In this document: positions 26,527 through 34,723 of the stretch, piece by piece
How positions within the stretch are numbered: position 1 is the stretch's first letter
How the letters are laid out: the number at the start of each line of letters is the position of its first letter
Assembly: GCA_947085255.1 (NCBI GenBank)
Contig: CAMTVQ010000004.1
Coordinates: forward strand, 186,001 to 250,000
Source of the DNA: CAMTVQ01 sp947085255
GTDB lineage: Bacteria > Bacteroidota > Bacteroidia > Sphingobacteriales > Sphingobacteriaceae
Length of the DNA stretch: 64,000 nt
Direction: 5' to 3'
Translations under genes and position numbers: made by a program
The notes under the pieces: model-generated
The model's input: the letters and a program-made list of their open reading frames with translations, nothing else
What the model was told of the DNA's origin: nothing
The model's database searches: none

Positions 26527-27269
26527 CGTTGTAATAACACTTGAGCCACTATATAATCGGCAAATAATATGGTGATACAGCTAAAAACTACTGCTTTTGT
26601 ACTTGTTTTCCCTACCTCAAAAGCACCACCTTGTGTATAAAACCCTTGATACGCTGAAATTGAAATGAGTATAAAAGAGAATAAATATAATTTTATGATT
26701 CCTACGCTAAGCGCCCAAGGGTCGAAATCGCGCATTACACCATCAATATATTGCGTGGACGTTGTTAAATGCCCTGCAACAGCTGCAATATATCCGCCCC
26801 AAATACTTAAAAACATACCAATAATTGAAACTAAGGGCAGCATTAAAATACCTGCAACCAGTTTGGGTAAAATGAGGTATCCCGATGGATTTACTCCCAT
26901 CATTTCCAATGCATCTATTTGCTCAGTAACACGCATAGTACCTATTTGTGATGCAATGTTTGAACCAACCCTACCTGCCAGTACCAACATGGTAATAGTG
27001 GGAGTAAGAATGAGCAAAGTAGAATCGCGGGTAATCTGTCCTACTACTTCTAATGGAACAAAACCAGCAACCAACTGATAGGCTGTTTGTACAGCGGCAC
27101 CAGCTCCTAAAAAAATGGAGATGAATACCACAATACCCATAGAGCCATAGCCCATGCCTATCATTTCACGCAACGACTCTTGCCAATAGATACGCATATT
27201 TTCTGGCTTAGAAAACACACTACGCATTAACAATACATACCTACCGATATGAAATAGTACTCTACCCAT
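26523..27269 (-). CDS. mlaE: ABC transporter permease, MlaE type
   Basis: 248 residues with five or six hydrophobic segments. The MlaE/DUF140 signature is clear: an early amphipathic region, GAGAAVQTAYQL, then LVLAGRVGSNIASQIGTMRVTEQIDALEMMGVNP. It forms the membrane part of a phospholipid transporter with MlaF. First gene of the MlaE-MlaF-methyltransferase run. MlaD, MlaB and MlaC partners are absent here; Bacteroidota often keep the MCE protein elsewhere. Confidence 0.92.
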   Translation of the reverse strand: MGRVLFHIGRYVLLMRSVFSKPENMRIYWQESLREMIGMGYGSMGIVVFISIFLGAGAAVQTAYQLVAGFVPLEVVGQITRDSTLLILTPTITMLVLAGRVGSNIASQIGTMRVTEQIDALEMMGVNPSGYLILPKLVAGILMLPLVSIIGMFLSIWGGYIAAVAGHLTTSTQYIDGVMRDFDPWALSVGIIKLYLFSFILISISAYQGFYTQGGAFEVGKTSTKAVVFSCITILFADYIVAQVLLQR

Positions 27270-27359
27270 AGTTGGTAAAAATAAGTATATGAACTGGTAA
27301 ATAGGAAATATGGCAGTATAAATTTAGATATTCGCTTATTATTCGATAAAAACTAAAAG

Positions 27360-28055
27360 ATGAATGCGTTAATTACTGGTGCAACTAAAGGGATAGGCAG
27401 AGCAATAGCCTTTGCCTTGGCAGAAAAGGGATATAATTTGGGTATTTGCGCCCGAAACGAAAGTGAATTGACAGCGCTAAGCACCCTATTACAAGAACAA
27501 TATGGCATACAAGTAGCCGCTATGCCTGTTGATTGCAGCAAAAAAGAGGCTTTATTAGCTTTTTATGCATTTGCAGTAAAGCGTTTGGGATCAATTGATG
27601 TATTGGTAAATAATGCTGGCTTGTTTATGCCTGGCACTATCATGGACGAACCCGATACCCATTTTGAGGAAATGATGCAGCTTAATGTATTTGCTCCTTA
27701 TTATCTAACAAAAATCGTGGCTGCGGATATGTTGCCTGGAAGTCATGTTTTTACTATTTGTTCTTTAGCAAGCGTACAGAATTTGCCGCACGCTCCATCT
27801 TATTCTATTAGTAAAATGGCAGTTTTGGCACTACACAGAGTTTTAAAAGAAGAATTGCGCCAACGCAGTATAAAAGCTACGGCTATTTTACCTGGAGCTA
27901 CGCTTACCGATTCGTGGAAGGGAACTGTTATTGATACTAAGCGTTTTGTACAAGCTGAAGATATTGCAGCTACTGTTGTATGCGCCTTACAAATGAGTGC
28001 TGCAGCATATGTGGATGAGATAAGCGTGAACCCGCTAGAAAGAGATTTTAGTTAA
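27360..28055 (+). CDS. Short-chain dehydrogenase/reductase
   Basis: 231 residues. The cofactor loop is NALITGATKGIGRAIAFALA, followed by NNAGLF and the active site CSLASVQ ... YSISK, so the catalytic Ser, Tyr and Lys are all present. FabG-like in overall layout but short at the C terminus. Substrate unknown. A single gene, divergent from mlaE (90 bp gap) and convergent with the T9SS gene at 28114. It differs clearly from the SDR at 16097 and is not a recent duplicate. Confidence 0.9.
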   Translation: MNALITGATKGIGRAIAFALAEKGYNLGICARNESELTALSTLLQEQYGIQVAAMPVDCSKKEALLAFYAFAVKRLGSIDVLVNNAGLFMPGTIMDEPDTHFEEMMQLNVFAPYYLTKIVAADMLPGSHVFTICSLASVQNLPHAPSYSISKMAVLALHRVLKEELRQRSIKATAILPGATLTDSWKGTVIDTKRFVQAEDIAATVVCALQMSAAAYVDEISVNPLERDFS

Positions 28056-28093
28056 AAAATGCGCGGCGGCAATCAAAGATTGCCACCGCGCAT
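28054..28093 (-). terminator. Strong hairpin terminator for the T9SS gene at 28114
   Basis: Two 16 nt arms, ATGCGCGGCGGCAATC and GATTGCCACCGCGCAT, pair with one mismatch around an AAA loop. On the minus strand the stem is followed by TTTTTT, so it terminates the minus-strand gene; on the plus strand no T run follows. Confidence 0.8.
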
Positions 28094-28113
28094 GAAAAGA
28101 GTATATTTATTAA

Positions 28114-29058
28114 TTATTTACCTGCAACTACAAATTTTCGACTCATCTTATTGTCTCCAATAGCAACAGTATACGTATACACTCCATTAGCTAAAGCACT
28201 TGTATTAATTACCGCTTGGTAATCATTTTCCGTAAGAATACCTTCATTAACAGATTGCACCAATTTACCCGTTACATCCAGAATAGTAATGGTTACTGGT
28301 TTAGTTTTAGTTACTGTATATTTGATAGTAAGTGCTTCTTTTACAGGATTTGGAAAATGACTCAACCCCATTAATTCTTCTACTGGAGTTGTGCTTTTTA
28401 CTTTTGCAGTAATACCATCTCCTCTAAAAGCCAAATTATCCAGTGTAAAAGTAGTTCCAATAACATTACCAGAACCACCAATGAGGTAAATAATACACGT
28501 ATCTGGTTTATCAGCCATCCCATCTCCATCCAGATCAACATCAAAATAGGTAATAGGAATAGTAAATTTACCAAAAGCAGATTTTGCTAAAGAAAATTCT
28601 TTACTAGCAAATCCAATTGTTGCAGCACCCTGCTGATTCTCATCATATCTAGTCAAAATCATTTGTATCACTGCCGTATCTTTACCTCCTGGCAAATCTA
28701 ATTTATAATCTCCTTCTATAAATTCGGGCATAGCTGAGTACGGAAAGCCCTGTTCTGAAAAATCTTCTTTAAAAGTTATTGCATAGCCAAATGTCGTATC
28801 GGTACCAGTCTCAACGGTGCGCATCTGTAATGCTTTTCCTCCCCCGTTTCCAGCTACTTGGGTTACATTATCATCCACCTGATTAGAACTGCATATAATA
28901 TTTGAACAAAAGGCAAAGCCTTTAGGCGCATTATACTCAAGAACTCCAAAATAACTATATGTTTCAAATACTTCGAAACTGGCATTAGGCATTTGCTGTG
29001 CAACAGCACATGTAAGTGCTATTAGCGAAATCGATAAGGTAAATAGTAATTTTTTCAT
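28114..29058 (-). CDS. T9SS-secreted protein with PCMD-like jelly-roll domain
   Basis: 314 residues. The signal peptide (about 1-20) ends AVAQ. The body (about 22-225) has the pattern NASFEVFE ... GFPYSAMPEFIEGDYKL ... PDTCIIYLIGG ... FTLDNLAF, which resembles the putative carbohydrate-binding PCMD fold. The last 80 residues are a sorting domain (SHFPNPVKEALTIKY ... NGVYTYTVAIG ... RKFVVAGK). The gene upstream on the same strand is a diverged relative. I infer a surface lectin-like role. A calcium-loop-like DVDLDGDGMADKPD sits at about residues 172-185. Confidence 0.82.
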   Translation of the reverse strand: MKKLLFTLSISLIALTCAVAQQMPNASFEVFETYSYFGVLEYNAPKGFAFCSNIICSSNQVDDNVTQVAGNGGGKALQMRTVETGTDTTFGYAITFKEDFSEQGFPYSAMPEFIEGDYKLDLPGGKDTAVIQMILTRYDENQQGAATIGFASKEFSLAKSAFGKFTIPITYFDVDLDGDGMADKPDTCIIYLIGGSGNVIGTTFTLDNLAFRGDGITAKVKSTTPVEELMGLSHFPNPVKEALTIKYTVTKTKPVTITILDVTGKLVQSVNEGILTENDYQAVINTSALANGVYTYTVAIGDNKMSRKFVVAGK

Positions 29059-29130
29059 ATGAATATTAATATAAGTTTAATACGAAAATACTATTTCTGA
29101 TTTACAAAAATCGATACATCTTCAGTTTTG

Positions 29131-29174
29131 TTTAAACAATAAGGGGCAGTAACGATTAGTTACTGCCCCTTATT
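29131..29174 (-). terminator. Terminator between the two PCMD-like T9SS genes
   Basis: Perfect 16 bp inverted repeat AATAAGGGGCAGTAAC / GTTACTGCCCCTTATT with a 5 nt loop. On the minus strand it is followed by a T-rich GTTTAAAC stretch. It ends the gene at 29196 before the paralogue at 28114 begins. Confidence 0.75.
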
Positions 29175-29195
29175 AGTAGTTATAAAACCCACTAA

Positions 29196-30149
29196 CTATT
29201 TTTGAACTACAAATTTCTTTGTGGTTGTACCTTCATTTGTAATAATAGAATAAGTATACAAGCCACCAGCATAATTAGCTGTGTTTAATGCAAGAGAATA
29301 ATTACCAGTTGCTTGCATCGCAACCTTCGTTTCTTCTATTACCTTACCTGCAATATCCATAACTTTTATAGCAACAGGACTAGTGGTTGAAAGTGTATAA
29401 TTAATTGTTGCTACCTCTTTAGCAGGACTTGGATAGATATTTGACTTAGTTGTACGTTGCTTTCCAGTAATACTTGCAGTACCATCATCTTCATAAACAA
29501 ATTTAAGGTCATCTAATACCAGTTTTGTACCATTATATATTGGACCACCACCTGCTTGTGCAGGAGCTGCTGTGGATACAATGATACCACACGTATCTGG
29601 CTGATCTGATAGTTCAATAGGAATAGAGAATCGAGTAAAGTTAGTAGCAGCTACCTCGAATGTATGATTTATAAAATCAATGGGCTCACCTTCTTTAGAA
29701 AACACAACAAACATCACAGGAGCCTCATCATTAATTTTAGTAAATTTATAATAACCTACTAACGAATCAGGAAAATCGGTATATGGAAATCCACCGAAAA
29801 AATTACTAGAAAAAAGGTCTTCTTTCGATGCTGTAAGAATAGTGCCAGCTACTGTATCTGTTGCATTTACAACACTTGCTAATTGTACGGCAAATTTACC
29901 ACTTGTGCGTCCGGCTACCTTTGTTACGTTCACATATTGACGAGAGGATCCTAATTGTGGAATAGTTGTTAAAAAATTACTAGTCGTAAAACTATCCATA
30001 TCCTCATAAGGTAATGGAGGAACTCCTGTTCCAAGTTCTTGGTGCCACTTCTCAAAACTTCCATCTCTAATAGGTGCTGGTGTTTCTTGTTGTGCAAATA
30101 CTGTAGTAAACATGAAGATGCTTACCGCTGCAAGTAATACTTTTTTCAT
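29196..30149 (-). CDS. T9SS-secreted protein with PCMD-like jelly-roll domain (relative of the gene at 28114)
   Basis: 317 residues. The signal peptide (about 1-19) ends VFAQ. The same landmarks as in the neighbour at 28114 occur in the same order: DGSFEKWH, FPYTDFPDSLVGYYKF, PDTCGIIVS, LVLDDLKF, then a sorting domain (IYPSPAKEVATINY ... GLYTYSIITN ... KKFVVQK). Note YPSP instead of the usual YPNP. The two are probably an old tandem duplicate. The cargo domain has no catalytic motif I recognise. It has its own terminator, so expression of the pair can differ. Confidence 0.82.
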   Translation of the reverse strand: MKKVLLAAVSIFMFTTVFAQQETPAPIRDGSFEKWHQELGTGVPPLPYEDMDSFTTSNFLTTIPQLGSSRQYVNVTKVAGRTSGKFAVQLASVVNATDTVAGTILTASKEDLFSSNFFGGFPYTDFPDSLVGYYKFTKINDEAPVMFVVFSKEGEPIDFINHTFEVAATNFTRFSIPIELSDQPDTCGIIVSTAAPAQAGGGPIYNGTKLVLDDLKFVYEDDGTASITGKQRTTKSNIYPSPAKEVATINYTLSTTSPVAIKVMDIAGKVIEETKVAMQATGNYSLALNTANYAGGLYTYSIITNEGTTTKKFVVQK

Positions 30150-30250
30150 TTTTTATTGTTTTTGAATGTTAACTTAATATAATAGGGTTGTAAAAATATG
30201 GATTGTTTCTGATATTCTTCTTTAAGTATTTTGTTACAAATTATATTTGG

Positions 30251-31225
30251 CTAAAAACGGGTTGTAATACCAAATGCTATGGGTGTTGGCGACTTGTCCT
30301 TAAAAATTGTGGCGGTTTCTGGATCGGGGTAATACTTAGCAAACACACCAATATTACCATACCCAATACGTCCTACAAGTGCAATGTGTAGCGGGGCTGC
30401 ATTAAAATCATCTTTATAGGTTTCCTTGCCACGCTCTTTGCTTATCTGTTTTGTTTTAGCACCTAACAGGTAGCCAAACTCGGCACCTACTGCTAATTTA
30501 AACGACCGTTTAGGTTGGCGTGGATTGGTTTGAAATTGCAGCATAAGCGGAGCAATAAGATAGCGTGTAAGTAATTTGTTTTTTTGAAAATCAATCGTGT
30601 CATTGATAATTGCTAATGAATCTCGTTCAGGTACAAAGGAAATATTCTTTGTAAAACGATAATTATTATACTCTAAACCTACTCCTGTGCTTAATTGCAT
30701 ATAGTTTTTAATTACCGGTATGGTCACATTTACAATATGAATGCCCACATAGGTTGATTTTGCTCTATCTAATTCCAACTGAGATTTTATTATCCGGTCG
30801 TTGGCAGATAACCCTCCATCTGCCATAGGCATCATTCCCAAGAAGCCAAAATCAATATCAAAAAAATCATAGGCTACTTTCGCTTTCTTTGCATTTTCCT
30901 CCTCTTGTTTACGTCCTGCTATATCCTCCTCCTCAATACGCTCTATGCGTTCTATTTTAGGTTCACCAATAATTATCACACGTGTATTACCTATTTTCAG
31001 TTCGGTAGTATCCGTTTTCGCACCTTTTAGGGTATCTACAAGAATAGTATCAGTAGTTGTGTGCCAATCTGCATAGTCTTTACAAGTCGCACTGCATTTT
31101 TCCTCCTTAGCAATTACTCGTACTTTCTTTGTTTTTTGAATACCACTACTTTTTACCTGAACGGTATTTTGTGCATAAGCAGTAACGCCATTGATTAATG
31201 CCAAACTGATTAGAATATGTTTCAT
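30251..31225 (-). CDS. Outer-membrane beta-barrel-like protein
   Basis: 324 residues. The signal peptide (about 1-18) ends AYAQ. A charged stretch (about 20-115) with the segment KIERIERIEEEDIAGRKQEE, possibly helical, precedes a C-terminal part of alternating strands ending in GITTRF, the terminal aromatic expected of an outer-membrane barrel. It is third in line after an ECF sigma factor and a single-pass membrane protein, and may be what that system controls or senses. No family name can be given. Confidence 0.7.
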   Translation of the reverse strand: MKHILISLALINGVTAYAQNTVQVKSSGIQKTKKVRVIAKEEKCSATCKDYADWHTTTDTILVDTLKGAKTDTTELKIGNTRVIIIGEPKIERIERIEEEDIAGRKQEEENAKKAKVAYDFFDIDFGFLGMMPMADGGLSANDRIIKSQLELDRAKSTYVGIHIVNVTIPVIKNYMQLSTGVGLEYNNYRFTKNISFVPERDSLAIINDTIDFQKNKLLTRYLIAPLMLQFQTNPRQPKRSFKLAVGAEFGYLLGAKTKQISKERGKETYKDDFNAAPLHIALVGRIGYGNIGVFAKYYPDPETATIFKDKSPTPIAFGITTRF

Positions 31226-31285
31226 TTACTTATTGTTTGTTATGGTTTGTTTCTTCTATGACGCTGCTTTTAAAAGAATGGTTGC

Positions 31286-31939
31286 TTAGTTTACTACTTT
31301 TTTTACTTTAATAAAGCCTAAGTCGAGCGCATACACCATTGATTCGGTGGTATTTTCTGTGCGCTTTTCAACTTTCAAGAATGGATTATCCCTTTTATCA
31401 ATTTTGGAGATAATTTTATTGATGAGCATCCTATCATTCCGTTTATTAATTGGCTTTTTAATCCCTTCTTCTTGTACAATTACTGGTTCCAAATAACTTA
31501 CCTCCGTTAATAGGGGACTGCTCTCCTCTATTACAGATGACGCTATTGCTACAACTGCTGTATCGAATACGTTTGCAGGTATTACAACAGCTATCTCTTG
31601 CTTTGGGACCGTAGGCGCAGGTTTATTTTTCACGGCTAATACCACACTTTTAATTGGTAGTTGCTGGGATATAACTGGGAGCTTTCTACCAGGCTGTATT
31701 TGTGCTACAACTGGTTTTACATCTCCTTGCTGCTGATTAATACTATACATGCCTATACCCACACCAAGTAGTACTGCTACCGATGCTGCTATTTGGTACA
31801 TTCTAATTTTACGCTTAGTTGTCGCTTTTTCAATCAACTTATCCTCAATATGCAGCCAAGTAGCTGGCAAAGGTTGTTGCTCGAAATTATCGAGTGCGTT
31901 TTTGAATAACTCGTCGATATTATTTTGTTGCGCTTGCAT
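31286..31939 (-). CDS. Single-pass membrane protein, probable anti-sigma partner
   Basis: 217 residues. A cytosolic N-terminal region (1-46) starts NIDELFKNALDNFEQQPLPATW, which resembles the sigma-binding part of Bacteroidota anti-sigma-like proteins. One transmembrane helix (about 47-65) leads to an extracytoplasmic tail rich in Pro, Val and Lys. The start lies 20 nt inside the ECF sigma gene, so the two are translationally coupled. No zinc-finger (HxxxCxxC) or FecR signature is visible. The anti-sigma function is inferred from architecture and position. Confidence 0.72.
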   Translation of the reverse strand: MQAQQNNIDELFKNALDNFEQQPLPATWLHIEDKLIEKATTKRKIRMYQIAASVAVLLGVGIGMYSINQQQGDVKPVVAQIQPGRKLPVISQQLPIKSVVLAVKNKPAPTVPKQEIAVVIPANVFDTAVVAIASSVIEESSPLLTEVSYLEPVIVQEEGIKKPINKRNDRMLINKIISKIDKRDNPFLKVEKRTENTTESMVYALDLGFIKVKKVVN

Positions 31940-32489
31940 AATTTATGCCCTCCATTGCTATAACTTTTTGTTGTAAAATTTGGCGGGCACGTGCCAATTG
32001 CGATTTTGATGTACCCTCAGAAATATTCAGTTCTTGTGCTATTTCTCGATGTGTGTACCCCTCGATAGCATACATATTAAACACCATCTTGTACCCTGGT
32101 GATAGTTGCTGAATTAAGCGCAGTAAATCTTTTGTTTCTAAGGTGTTTACCTCAAAACTAACATCTGCTTGATGTCCGCCACTTTCTATATCTACTACGG
32201 GCAGCATGCGTATATTTCTACGGTATTGCTCCAAGCAATTGTTTACCATAATACGGCGTACCCAGCCCTCAAAAGAACCTTCGTTTTTGAATGTAGCTAT
32301 TTTGGTAAATACTTTTACGAAACCTGTTTGTAGTAAATCTTCGGCTTCTTCATGGCTATTGGCATAGCGCAAGCATACGCCCATCATTTTAGCAGCGTAT
32401 AACTGATAAACGGTTTCTTGCGAACGCCGATTACTCGCTTTACAACCTTCAATTAATTCTTCTACCGATATATGGTGCTTCAAGTGCAT
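31920..32489 (-). CDS. ECF-family RNA polymerase sigma factor
   Basis: 189 residues. Region 2 (about 25-95) contains MMGVCLRYANSHEEAEDLLQ and the DNA-melting helix EGWVRRIMVNNCLE. Region 4 (about 130-185) has the helix-turn-helix YTHREIAQELNISEGTSKSQ. It directs RNA polymerase to a specific promoter set, probably including its own operon. It overlaps the downstream putative anti-sigma gene by 20 nt, and a beta-barrel gene follows. Confidence 0.92.
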   Translation of the reverse strand: MHLKHHISVEELIEGCKASNRRSQETVYQLYAAKMMGVCLRYANSHEEAEDLLQTGFVKVFTKIATFKNEGSFEGWVRRIMVNNCLEQYRRNIRMLPVVDIESGGHQADVSFEVNTLETKDLLRLIQQLSPGYKMVFNMYAIEGYTHREIAQELNISEGTSKSQLARARQILQQKVIAMEGINYASATK

Positions 32490-32568
32490 TAGGGGGATTT
32501 GCTATGAAGATGCACTAACATGACAATTGGTTGCATGGAGTTGATAAGATGGTAAAAGCTAGTGCTAA

Positions 32569-33024
32569 TTAATTAGCTTCAACTACTTTCTTTATCTGTT
32601 GCAAAATAGGGTTCCAACCCTCTCCTTTATTATATGCTTCTTGGTAACGGCGCTCGCCTTCGGCTACGGTATGATAATCGCCTTGTGTAATAGCAAAATG
32701 GGTAGTGCCATTAGTTTCTATTAGCGTATAAGTTACGGTAAGATAATTTTCAGGAATATCTGCAATAATACCATTGGGGTCGAATACGGTGTAAGCTAAG
32801 TATTTGCACGGTTGGAAATCGACTACCTTACCCGTTACAAAAACCATTTCTTTACCTTCCCACTGGCCTTTCCAAATAAGCTTGCTGCCTCTTTTCCAAT
32901 CGGATAATGCTTCGCAACCGAACATATATTGCTTCGTTTTTTCGGGATTTACCAATGCATCCCATACTTCTTCTGCCGAAGCATTAATGATAATATCGTT
33001 TTTTACAAATAAGCCCTCTTGCAT
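32569..33024 (-). CDS. SRPBCC/AHSA1-like domain protein
   Basis: 151 residues, one helix-grip (START-like) domain. It opens FVKNDIIINASAEEVWDALV with the usual GxxWNPIL-type ending. The family binds hydrophobic ligands or acts as Hsp90 activator-like proteins; no ligand can be read here. It starts 6 nt after the hemJ stop on the same strand, so it is likely the last gene of the heme transcript. Whether it handles a porphyrin is untested speculation. Confidence 0.85.
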   Translation of the reverse strand: MQEGLFVKNDIIINASAEEVWDALVNPEKTKQYMFGCEALSDWKRGSKLIWKGQWEGKEMVFVTGKVVDFQPCKYLAYTVFDPNGIIADIPENYLTVTYTLIETNGTTHFAITQGDYHTVAEGERRYQEAYNKGEGWNPILQQIKKVVEAN

Positions 33025-33030
33025 ATTATT

Positions 33031-33567
33031 CTATTTTGCTGCTCTAAGGTACTTATAAATTTTTACCGCAGAGAACAGCAATAATCCGAACAGAAAGAAG
33101 CCTACAAAACCATATATCCAATTGAAACTACTTTTTAGTATTACCAAAAACACAATGGCTACCAAAAAGACTGTAGCTAACTCGTTGTACAAGCGCAACT
33201 GTGTAGAAGTGACTTTTGAAGTACCTGCTTTTAATCGATTGGATATACGTATGCAGCTAAAGTGATAGCCCAACAAACCAACCACAAAGGCTAATTTAAG
33301 ATGCATCCACGGCTCTTGCAACCAAGCTGGAACTAAGTAAATAAGCGTTGCGCCAGTAACAACTGTCAAAATCATAGCCGGAGTGGTAATGATGTTTAAC
33401 AACTTGCGCTCCATAATTACAAACTGGTCGTGCAAAATTGACCGTTCGTTTTCGGGGCGTTCGTTGGCTTCGGTATGGTAAATAAACAGCCGCACAACAT
33501 AAAATAAGCCAGCAAACCAGCTTACCATAAAAATAATGTGCAATGCTTTTATATAGAGATAGCTCAT
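33031..33567 (-). CDS. hemJ: Protoporphyrinogen IX oxidase, HemJ type
   Basis: 178 residues with four or five transmembrane helices. The opening SYLYIKALHIIFMVSWFAGL and the later MHLKLAFVVGLLGYH are the HemJ signature; the histidines at about residues 10 and 102 correspond to the conserved family His residues. HemJ oxidises protoporphyrinogen IX in the cytoplasmic membrane and replaces HemG or HemY. Its position after hemE supports the assignment. Between hemE and hemJ lies a 68 bp gap holding a heptamer repeat. Confidence 0.9.
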   Translation of the reverse strand: MSYLYIKALHIIFMVSWFAGLFYVVRLFIYHTEANERPENERSILHDQFVIMERKLLNIITTPAMILTVVTGATLIYLVPAWLQEPWMHLKLAFVVGLLGYHFSCIRISNRLKAGTSKVTSTQLRLYNELATVFLVAIVFLVILKSSFNWIYGFVGFFLFGLLLFSAVKIYKYLRAAK

Positions 33568-33570
33568 TTT

Positions 33571-33622
33571 TAGTCTTTAGTATTCAGTCCTTAGTCCTTA
33601 GTCCTTTTTATATGGACTAAGG
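33571..33622. repeat. Heptamer tandem repeat and inverted repeat between hemE and hemJ
   Basis: About five 7-bp units (TAGTCTT, TAGTATT, CAGTCCT, TAGTCCT, TAGTCCT) followed by the inverted repeat CCTTAGTCC (33596-33604) / GGACTAAGG (33614-33622). The 11-mer AGTATTCAGTC is shared with the repeat in ispG. No T run follows the hairpin on the minus strand, so it is not a standard terminator. Confidence 0.75.
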
Positions 33623-33635
33623 CTAAAACCTACGA

Positions 33636-34661
33636 CTAATATCTATATTCTTTAATTACTTCGATAGCATATTTTACGTTATCAAAAGGTATATCCGGCA
33701 TAATGCCATGTCCTAAGTTAAATATATATCCTTTTTCTCCATTCATACGGTCGAACAACCGGTGAATACGTTCTTTAATCACTTTTTTATCGGCGTATAA
33801 AATATGTGGGTCTAAATTGCCTTGTACCGCAATATTAGCAGGCAAACGACGCTTTATATCCAATAAATCAATGTTCCAATCAATCGAAATTACATCTGGC
33901 TTTGCCTCTGCCATAAGGGGAGCAAATACCGAGCTGCCTTTACAAAAAGAAATTACCGGAATATCTTTACGATTAAGCTTGCTAATGATTTCGGCAATAT
34001 AACGGTGCGAAAATTCTTTGTAATCATCCCATGCCAATGCCATTGCCCAGCTATCAAAAATTTGTACGGCTTCTACCCCTGCTGCAATTTGCATATTTAG
34101 GTACTCTGCCGTAACGGTTGCAATTTTTGATAACAACGCATGAGCCGTTTCTGGCTCATTGTGCAGCATAAGTTTGGTTAATTTAAAATCTTTTGAAGAT
34201 TGCCCTTCTACCAAATACGACATTACCGTAAATGGAGCACCAGCAAAACCAATTAATGGAATTTTACCACCTAAGCGCTCTTTCACGATTTTAATCATGT
34301 CGCTTACATAGCCCAATTTATCGTTTACATCTGGTAAAATGAGCTTATCAACATCTGCACGTGTACGCACAGGGTTGGCAAAACGTGGACCTACACCTTG
34401 TGTAAAACTAAGGTCTCCGCCCATTGCTTCGGCAGTTACCAAAATATCCGAAAACATGATGGCTGCATCAATACCTAATAAATCTACTGGCAACATGGTT
34501 ACATCTGCCGCAATTTCAGGGGTTTTACACATCTCCAAGAAAGTGTATTTCTCTTTAATTGCCCAGTATTCTTTCATAAATCTGCCTGCTTGGCGCATCA
34601 TCCATACAGGTGGTCGTTCTGTAGCCTCCGAAAAAGCTGCTTTGGTAAAAAGGTGTTGCAT
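33636..34661 (-). CDS. hemE: Uroporphyrinogen decarboxylase
   Basis: 341 residues, the normal length. The substrate-binding motif PPVWMMRQAGRFMKEYW and the GFAGAPFTVMSYLVEG loop are typical. The enzyme removes four carboxylates from uroporphyrinogen III to give coproporphyrinogen III in the cytosol. It lies downstream of the histidine kinase/response regulator pair in the heme run, 62 nt after the regulator stop, and upstream of hemJ. Confidence 0.97.
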   Translation of the reverse strand: MQHLFTKAAFSEATERPPVWMMRQAGRFMKEYWAIKEKYTFLEMCKTPEIAADVTMLPVDLLGIDAAIMFSDILVTAEAMGGDLSFTQGVGPRFANPVRTRADVDKLILPDVNDKLGYVSDMIKIVKERLGGKIPLIGFAGAPFTVMSYLVEGQSSKDFKLTKLMLHNEPETAHALLSKIATVTAEYLNMQIAAGVEAVQIFDSWAMALAWDDYKEFSHRYIAEIISKLNRKDIPVISFCKGSSVFAPLMAEAKPDVISIDWNIDLLDIKRRLPANIAVQGNLDPHILYADKKVIKERIHRLFDRMNGEKGYIFNLGHGIMPDIPFDNVKYAIEVIKEYRY

Positions 34662-34723
34662 ATTTTGAATTGTAAATTATAAACTATTATGGTAGTGATA
34701 TGTATCTATGTGGTTAAATAAAC

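Noticed and set aside
29138..29174. Mobile-element inverted repeat
   Set aside because: The 16 bp perfect arms with a 5 nt loop and T-rich flank after the minus-strand gene are best read as a terminator; no transposase or target duplication is nearby.
31920..31939. Frameshift fusing the sigma factor and its neighbour
   Set aside because: The sigma factor has a full region 4 before its stop, and the partner starts with its own ATG and helical N terminus; overlap of sigma and anti-sigma genes is common.
33571..33606. CRISPR array
   Set aside because: Units are 7 bp with no spacers and no cas genes in the window.
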